This document shows positions 1-3,358 of a DNA stretch of 6,363 nucleotides, in pieces. The notes under the pieces were generated by a model. The model searched no databases and was not told the origin of the DNA. It saw nothing but the letters and a program-made list of their open reading frames with translations. The stretch covers positions 1 through 6,363 of the forward strand of contig CAYHHX010000029.1 in NCBI GenBank assembly GCA_964356545.1, read 5' to 3'. A program made the position numbers and the translations under genes. Position 1 is the first letter of the stretch. Every line of letters starts with the position of its first letter. This DNA is from JACPYG01 sp964356545 (GTDB taxonomy: Bacteria; Patescibacteriota; Minisyncoccia; Minisyncoccales; Staskawiczbacteraceae).

Positions 1-72
1 TTGTTCGGTTTTTTACTTGGTGCTCTAATTCTACAGTTTGCTCGAACTTTTTTCGAACAACTAACTGACTAA
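1..72 (+). CDS. C-terminal end of an upstream membrane-type protein (5' partial)
   Basis: Reading from base 1, this frame is open for 23 codons and stops with TAA at 70-72. The predicted tail begins LFGFLLGALILQFARTF and ends in EQLTD: a hydrophobic stretch followed by a short polar end, as in a protein whose last helix lies in or on a membrane. The other two forward frames stop within this stretch or just after it. The start and most of the gene lie outside the window, so no family can be named. It could also be a chance open frame, since 23 codons is short. The hydrophobic pattern and the structured spacer that begins right after the stop are the reasons for listing it. Confidence 0.4.
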   Translation: MFGFLLGALILQFARTFFEQLTD

Positions 73-79
73 TCATGCA

Positions 80-139
80 TCCGTTGCGCTACGCGCCTCT
101 GTGCGAAGCACAGAGCTTTTCCAAAAGGAAAAGGACGGA
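80..139. repeat. Cloverleaf-like cluster of three hairpins inside an outer stem
   Basis: Three hairpins sit end to end: GCGC-tac-GCGC at 86-96, CTCTGTGC-gaa-GCACAGAG (8 bp, perfect) at 97-115, and CTTTTCC-aaaa-GGAAAAG (7 bp, perfect) at 116-133. They are enclosed by TCCGT at 80-84 pairing with ACGGA at 135-139. Together they form a four-way, tRNA-shaped fold, but arm lengths, loops and conserved positions do not match a tRNA. It could act as a cruciform in DNA, as a structured RNA at the 3' end of the upstream gene, or as a recombination site. The function is unknown. Confidence 0.6.
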
Positions 140-161
140 AGCACGAATACAATGCGGACTC

Positions 162-206
162 GGTTTTGCGGAAGCATTTTTCTGGGGATATGGTTTCCGC
201 AAAACC
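162..206. repeat. Perfect 12-bp stem-loop
   Basis: GGTTTTGCGGAA at 162-173 is the exact reverse complement of TTCCGCAAAACC at 195-206, with a 21-base loop between them. No T-run follows, so it is not a standard intrinsic terminator. Confidence 0.65.
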
Positions 207-225
207 TCGGCTGATTTCGGATTTC

Positions 226-268
226 GCAAGCGGAGGAGGAGGGGTCTGGGGAGGAATCCTCCGCTTGC
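226..268. repeat. Perfect 12-bp stem-loop with purine-rich loop
   Basis: GCAAGCGGAGGA at 226-237 is the exact reverse complement of TCCTCCGCTTGC at 257-268. The 19-base loop is strongly G-rich (runs of GGAGGGG and GGGGAGG). A further pairing of ATTTCGC (221-227) with GCGAAAT (287-293) could close an outer stem. No T-run follows. Confidence 0.65.
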
Positions 269-295
269 TCCATCCGTTTTCTTTTGGCGAAATTC

Positions 296-311
296 GGGGC
301 GGACATGCCCC
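296..311. repeat. Short GC hairpin just before the XRE promoter
   Basis: GGGGC at 296-300 pairs with GCCCC at 307-311 across a 6-base loop. It marks the point where the GC-rich spacer gives way to AT-rich promoter DNA. The following bases are ATTAATAT rather than a T-run, so terminator function is doubtful. Confidence 0.4.
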
Positions 312-312
312 A

Positions 313-354
313 TTAATATATTAACCTATCTTGGGTTATCCCGCAATCGGTTAT
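313..354 (+). promoter_or_regulatory. Candidate operator repeats upstream of the XRE gene
   Basis: A 12-bp perfect palindrome, TTAATATATTAA, lies at 313-324. Immediately to its right are TTAACC (321-326), which is close to the reverse complement of GGTTAT, and two direct copies of GGTTAT at 334-339 and 349-354, spaced 15 bp apart, with the second running into the likely -10 region. Small XRE controllers of restriction-modification systems usually bind paired repeats over their own promoter, so these are the natural candidates for autoregulation. The assignment is inference. Confidence 0.35.
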
Positions 355-357
355 ACA
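331..357 (+). promoter_or_regulatory. Possible promoter of the XRE/EcoRII-N operon, leaderless start
   Basis: TATACA at 352-357 matches four of six positions of the -10 consensus. TTGGGT at 331-336 is a weak -35 candidate with a short 15-bp spacer. Transcription from this -10 would begin near 364-365, at the ATG itself, and no Shine-Dalgarno sequence precedes the ATG. Leaderless transcripts are known for several C genes of restriction-modification systems, which fits. Both hexamers are weak, so the call is tentative. Confidence 0.3.
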
Positions 358-364
358 CTTAATT

Positions 365-592
365 ATGTTGATGACAAAGTCAATTTACACAAGTGAATAC
401 AAAACTGTGGTTTCGCGCCTCATAGAGGCAAGAAACCAAAGTGGCTTAACCCAAGTTGGGGTTACTCAAAAGCTTAAAAAACCACAGTCTTATATTTCCA
501 AAATTGAAAGGGGCGAAAGGCGTGTTGATATCACCGAGCTTTCAATTTTGGCAAAAATTTATAAAAAACCCCTAGACTATTTTGTAAAATAA
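365..592 (+). CDS. XRE-family helix-turn-helix regulator, C-protein-like
   Basis: A 75-residue cytoplasmic DNA-binding protein that is almost entirely one HTH domain of the XRE/Cro-C1 type, about residues 14-73. The signature is plain: ARNQSGLTQ leads into the first helix of the motif, and QSYISKIERGERRVDITEL is the recognition helix and following turn that define this family. Size and fold match the controller (C) proteins of type II restriction-modification systems, which delay nuclease expression until the host is methylated. The gene lies 2 bp upstream of the EcoRII-N-like gene on the same strand, so the two are almost certainly co-transcribed, as C and R genes often are. The ATG at 365 is preferred because the likely transcript starts there; a second ATG at 371 would remove only two residues. 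Generic XRE repressors of other operons look similar, so the C-protein role is inferred from size and context. Confidence 0.85.
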   Translation: MLMTKSIYTSEYKTVVSRLIEARNQSGLTQVGVTQKLKKPQSYISKIERGERRVDITELSILAKIYKKPLDYFVK

Positions 593-594
593 CT

Positions 595-1041
595 ATGAGC
601 AATAAATGGCTAGATCCAATATATAAAATATTAGCCGCTTCTGAACTAGGGGCAGGTCATACTTCTGGTATTGTTCCCACCAGAGAAACACAGGACTACT
701 TTGGAACTTCAGAAAAAAATGAGACTCAGCTTTTAAAAGAGCTTGATGTTGAATTTTGGTCTGGCGAAACCAGTGAGTCAATAAAAACAAATGTAATGTT
801 TTATGTTTCCGACACTCATCATGGACAAATACACATTACAGGAAACCTAATGCCAACATACTTAAGATATGGAGCACAACTAGGAGATATTATTGTCTTC
901 TGGAAATCAGCTGACAAGGACACTTTATTTAAAGTAGAACTAATAAAACCTGGTTCTGATCGCTGGGATAAAATTGAGGCAAGTGATGATTTTCCTAGGA
1001 GAGGTGGTTTCCTAAAACTTAATCCGCCAGAGTCAAATTAA
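595..1041 (+). CDS. Stand-alone EcoRII-N/B3-like DNA-binding domain protein
   Basis: A 148-residue soluble protein with no signal peptide or membrane segment. Its pattern resembles the N-terminal effector domain of EcoRII (B3-type pseudobarrel): an opening WLDPIYKILAASELGAGHT (residues 5-23; compare the LSANDTGATGGHQ region of EcoRII), then GIVPTRETQDYF, a beta-rich middle with VEFWSGET and NVMFYVS, and the strand GDIIVFWKSADKDTLFKVEL (97-116). In EcoRII this domain binds a second copy of the target and controls the nuclease; related folds give sequence specificity to BfiI and NgoAVII. Here the PD-(D/E)XK nuclease domain that follows in EcoRII is absent: the gene stops at its natural end, overlapping the convergent methyltransferase stop by 4 bp. 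It may be a separate specificity subunit, a decoy or regulator, or a shortened relic. No Shine-Dalgarno is seen, so translation is probably coupled to the XRE gene 2 bp upstream. The family call comes from pattern memory, not a search. Confidence 0.65.
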   Translation: MSNKWLDPIYKILAASELGAGHTSGIVPTRETQDYFGTSEKNETQLLKELDVEFWSGETSESIKTNVMFYVSDTHHGQIHITGNLMPTYLRYGAQLGDIIVFWKSADKDTLFKVELIKPGSDRWDKIEASDDFPRRGGFLKLNPPESN

Positions 1042-2111
1042 ACAGCAACTTTAAAAATAGAACTCAATACAGTTTCCGCAACATTAACGGTGATTGCGTT
1101 CCCTGCTTGCCTGTAAAGTTGTGTGTCTGAGACACCAACATTTTTGGCTTTTTTAACAAAAGAATCATTGAATCCTTGTAGGCGGAAAGCTTCAAGGGGC
1201 GTTATTTTTCTAATTCTACTTTTATTCTTATCTTTGTTTACAGAAAATATATTTTCTTTATTAAACTTTCCATAAATGAAATCGTCTGAAAAATAATTAT
1301 CTTGATTTGCTCTGTGCATTTTGTGCATACTTGCCGTAAGGGGGCATGCAGTTAGTCGGTTAATTTCTGACTTTGACCAATAGTTACCGCTCCCATGAGC
1401 TAGAATCGTTTTTATTAATTTTTCTGAAAGATAATATTTTTCATCAACATTTCGTTCAAGAAGATGCCAAGTGGTTTTAAATTTTTTAGGTATATTCTTA
1501 TTCTTAAAATCAATGCCAGAAACTTGTTGGAAGGTTTTCTTATTTTTAACACCAATGAAATAAAGCCTTCTTCTTGTTTGAGGAACACCAAAATCAGAAC
1601 TATTGAGCATTTCAACCCTTACATTATAATCAAGATTATCCGTAAGTATTTCTAGTATTCGATTAAAGGTTTTTCCACCATCATGTGTTTTTAACCCCCT
1701 AACATTTTCAAGAATAAAAAATTCTGGTTTTTTTATCGAAAGTATTTTAGCAATTTGGAAAAATAAAGTCCCGCGAGAATCCTCAAAGCCTCTTTTTCTT
1801 CCCATTAAACTAAATGGCTGACAAGGAAATCCAGCAAGAAGAATATCAAATTTAGGAATCATTTTTATTTTTTCAATAGAGTTGAGAGAATTAATATCTC
1901 CAATATCTAACTCATTTTCATCAATTGAAAAATTAGCTTTATAAGTCTTTACTGCATTTAAATCAATTTCACTAAAACCAACACATTCAGATTTTAATCC
2001 AAGCGATTTTACTGCACGGTCAATTGCAAGACGAAAACCACCAATACCCGCAAATAATTCTAGATATTTTATTACCTTACCATTTTTTGTATGCTTCATA
2101 ACCATTTTCAT
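1038..2111 (-). CDS. DNA (cytosine-5-)-methyltransferase, Dcm/HhaI-like (second gene of tandem)
   Basis: A 357-residue S-adenosylmethionine-dependent enzyme that methylates carbon 5 of cytosine in a specific DNA site. All main C5 motifs are present in order: motif I YLELFAGIGGF (16-26), the acidic SAM contact in GFSEIDLNAV (45-54), motif IV GFPCQPFS with catalytic Cys97, motif VI ENV (135-137), motif VIII QTRRR (178-182), motif IX ITPLEAFRLQGF (303-314) and motif X QAGNAI (335-340). The variable target-recognition region spans about 205-300 and contains LTASMHKMHRANQDNY, which recalls the recognition region of some enzymes with GC-core sites, but I cannot assign a target. Its ATG shares one base with the stop of the upstream methyltransferase (TAATG at 2109-2113), so it is probably translated by re-initiation; no clear Shine-Dalgarno precedes it. 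Met3 and Met5 are alternative starts. Length is normal and no key residue is missing, so it should be active. Confidence 0.95.
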   Translation of the reverse strand: MKMVMKHTKNGKVIKYLELFAGIGGFRLAIDRAVKSLGLKSECVGFSEIDLNAVKTYKANFSIDENELDIGDINSLNSIEKIKMIPKFDILLAGFPCQPFSLMGRKRGFEDSRGTLFFQIAKILSIKKPEFFILENVRGLKTHDGGKTFNRILEILTDNLDYNVRVEMLNSSDFGVPQTRRRLYFIGVKNKKTFQQVSGIDFKNKNIPKKFKTTWHLLERNVDEKYYLSEKLIKTILAHGSGNYWSKSEINRLTACPLTASMHKMHRANQDNYFSDDFIYGKFNKENIFSVNKDKNKSRIRKITPLEAFRLQGFNDSFVKKAKNVGVSDTQLYRQAGNAITVNVAETVLSSIFKVAV

Positions 2112-3280
2112 TATAACAATTTTTTCATGATACTGCTTGCAATTATTTCTCCAAGGAGTGGCGGGACAGCGTTACCTATCTGGTGATACCACTGAGTATA
2201 TGGACCTGTAAAAATATAGTTGTCCGGGAAACTTTGTATGCGAGCCGCCTCTCGAGGTGTAATACCACGATTTTCTGTGGGGTGAATATACATATTACAA
2301 TCAAACTTCATGTGAGAAGTAATTGTTTTTGACGGTTTATTTAATTGTAGTTTGTAAAATTTATCTTTGAATATGTTTGACCTACTCTTATACGGCATAA
2401 TGTGAGCAATACTCTCATGATCTGATTTTTCACCTTGTGGAAGTAATTTGAAAATTTCAAGATCGCGAGCGTTATTATAACGAGCTTTGTGATTGTAAAT
2501 TACTTTCGGTATTTTCCTGTGATTTATTCTTAAGATGTAATTATTGGGAGTTTCTAAACCTACTAGCACATCTTTAGTGAAACCGCTTTCTTTTGACTCT
2601 ATTTTAGTATCACCTTTTTGTTTTCGGGATGAAAGTTTTCTGAGACCCCAAAACGCATCTTTTATTGGAATAAGGTTTTTTGTTTTTTTACTTTCTATAT
2701 CTTTAAATATATTTGAGACGACTTTTTCAGAATCCTTTATTATATCTTTTCTAGCTCCAATATAAATCAACCTCTCTCTGTTTTGGGGAATACCAAAATC
2801 TTTAGCATTATAAAGTTTATAATCCACACTATACCCAACCGATTCTAGATCTTCAACAACCTGTGAAGCTGAAGCCAGCATGCCTTTTACATTTTCCATA
2901 ACCAAGAAAGATGGTTTTGCTAAATTTATTACCTCAATAAATTTTTTATACAGAATATTTCTAGGATCACGGATAAGTCTTTGCCTATTTGCCATGCTAA
3001 AACCTTGACATGGCGGGCCTCCAATTACAACGGAGAATTTGGTATCTTTTAAGAATTTATTTTTAGTTTTTATAAAATCACTTATGTCACCTAAAAAAAT
3101 ATTTTCTGATAGAACATCTGGTCGATTTTTCTTAAATGTTTCAATGGAATTAAAATCTATATCGTTTGCAAGTCCGATTTTAAAACCTGCGTTTTCAAAA
3201 CCTAGTGATAAACCACCAGCTCCACAAAATAAATCAACTATTTTTAAGTCTTTGGTCTTGCTATTACCCATGTAATACAT
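2111..3280 (-). CDS. DNA (cytosine-5-)-methyltransferase (first gene of tandem)
   Basis: A 389-residue C5-cytosine methyltransferase, clearly different from its downstream partner. Motif I is IVDLFCGAGGLSLGF (14-28), the SAM-binding acidic segment is ANDIDFNSIETF (38-49), motif IV is GGPPCQGFS with catalytic Cys91, motif VI is ENV (129-131), motif VIII is QNRER (166-170), motif IX is ITPREAARIQSFPD (340-353) and motif X is QIGNAVPPLL (367-376). The target-recognition region lies at about 200-335, including NHKARYNNARDLE and KPSKTITSHMKFDCNMYIHP. A strong promoter-like -10 (TATAAT) overlaps the first ATG at 3280. A transcript from it would begin close to the ATG at 3271, so the true start may be Met4 (MGNSKTKDL), with loss of three residues. 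It heads a two-gene leftward operon and diverges from the EVE-DUF262 gene. Two separate methyltransferases would suit an asymmetric site, or two different sites; the sequence does not decide which. Confidence 0.95.
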   Translation of the reverse strand: MYYMGNSKTKDLKIVDLFCGAGGLSLGFENAGFKIGLANDIDFNSIETFKKNRPDVLSENIFLGDISDFIKTKNKFLKDTKFSVVIGGPPCQGFSMANRQRLIRDPRNILYKKFIEVINLAKPSFLVMENVKGMLASASQVVEDLESVGYSVDYKLYNAKDFGIPQNRERLIYIGARKDIIKDSEKVVSNIFKDIESKKTKNLIPIKDAFWGLRKLSSRKQKGDTKIESKESGFTKDVLVGLETPNNYILRINHRKIPKVIYNHKARYNNARDLEIFKLLPQGEKSDHESIAHIMPYKSRSNIFKDKFYKLQLNKPSKTITSHMKFDCNMYIHPTENRGITPREAARIQSFPDNYIFTGPYTQWYHQIGNAVPPLLGEIIASSIMKKLL

Positions 3281-3307
3281 TATATACGATACAACTTTAG
3301 AAGTCAG
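3279..3307 (-). promoter_or_regulatory. Promoter of the methyltransferase operon
   Basis: On the minus strand, CTGACT (3302-3307, four of six matches to TTGACA) lies 17 bp upstream of a perfect TATAAT (3279-3284). Spacing is optimal, and transcription would start near 3271-3272, at the ATG of Met4. This implies a leaderless message and makes the upstream ATG at 3280, which overlaps the -10, unlikely to be used from this promoter. Confidence 0.5.
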
Positions 3308-3316
3308 GTTTTTCTT

Positions 3317-3343
3317 TTGATTTTTTTACAAAAATGGTAGTAT
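3317..3343 (+). promoter_or_regulatory. Possible promoter of the EVE-DUF262 gene
   Basis: TTGATT at 3317-3322 is a partial -35. The extended -10 candidate TGGTAGTAT (3335-3343) lies 15 bp downstream, which would start the message about 9 bases before the ATG. TATAAA at 3350-3355 is a better hexamer but sits only 3 bases before the ATG, too close to serve it. GAGAG at 3345-3349 is at best a weak Shine-Dalgarno, 9 bases from the start. The 78-bp divergent gap is shared with the methyltransferase promoter, so the two directions probably influence each other. Confidence 0.3.
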
Positions 3344-3358
3344 TGAGAGTATAAACCC

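Larger units (their letters stand above)
121..287. repeat. Long-range imperfect inverted repeat enclosing two hairpins
   Basis: Bases 121-138 (CCAAAAGGAAAAGGACGG) pair with 270-287 (CCATCCGTTTTCTTTTGG) at 15 of 18 positions plus one G-T wobble. The segment between the arms contains the two perfect 12-bp stems at 162-206 and 226-268, so the whole region can fold as one branched structure. The left arm overlaps the right side of the 80-139 cloverleaf, so the two folds are mutually exclusive. Confidence 0.5.
73..364. other. GC-rich, hairpin-dense spacer without a convincing gene
   Basis: This 292-base stretch is richer in G and C than the genes to its right and is packed with inverted repeats, which are listed separately. 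Open frames of 74 to 95 codons exist on both strands, but they overlap each other, run through the hairpin arms, and encode Arg/Pro/Ser-rich low-complexity peptides with no recognisable family, so I do not call them. The last 50 bases become AT-rich and look like a promoter and operator for the XRE gene. Such structured DNA between unrelated genes is often a mobile or recombination-prone repeat, but no transposase or integrase is visible here. Confidence 0.6.

Noticed and set aside
80..139. tRNA gene
   Set aside because: The fold is cloverleaf-shaped, but the arms are 4, 8 and 7 bp with 3-4-base loops, there is no 7-base anticodon loop, and no T-loop or CCA-side signals are present.
73..362. 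Overlapping open frames of 74-95 codons on both strands of the left spacer
   Set aside because: They overlap one another, run through the hairpin arms, give Arg/Pro/Ser-rich low-complexity peptides and lack ribosome sites. Strong secondary structure explains the open frames better than coding.
312..364. Integron attC core site (GTTATAC at the end of the spacer)
   Set aside because: GTTATAC does not fit GTTRRRY, no matching RYYYAAC partner is present at the other end of the spacer, and no integrase is in the window.
593..790. 65-codon minus-strand frame opposite the EcoRII-N-like gene
   Set aside because: It lies wholly antisense to a well-supported gene and shows no family pattern.
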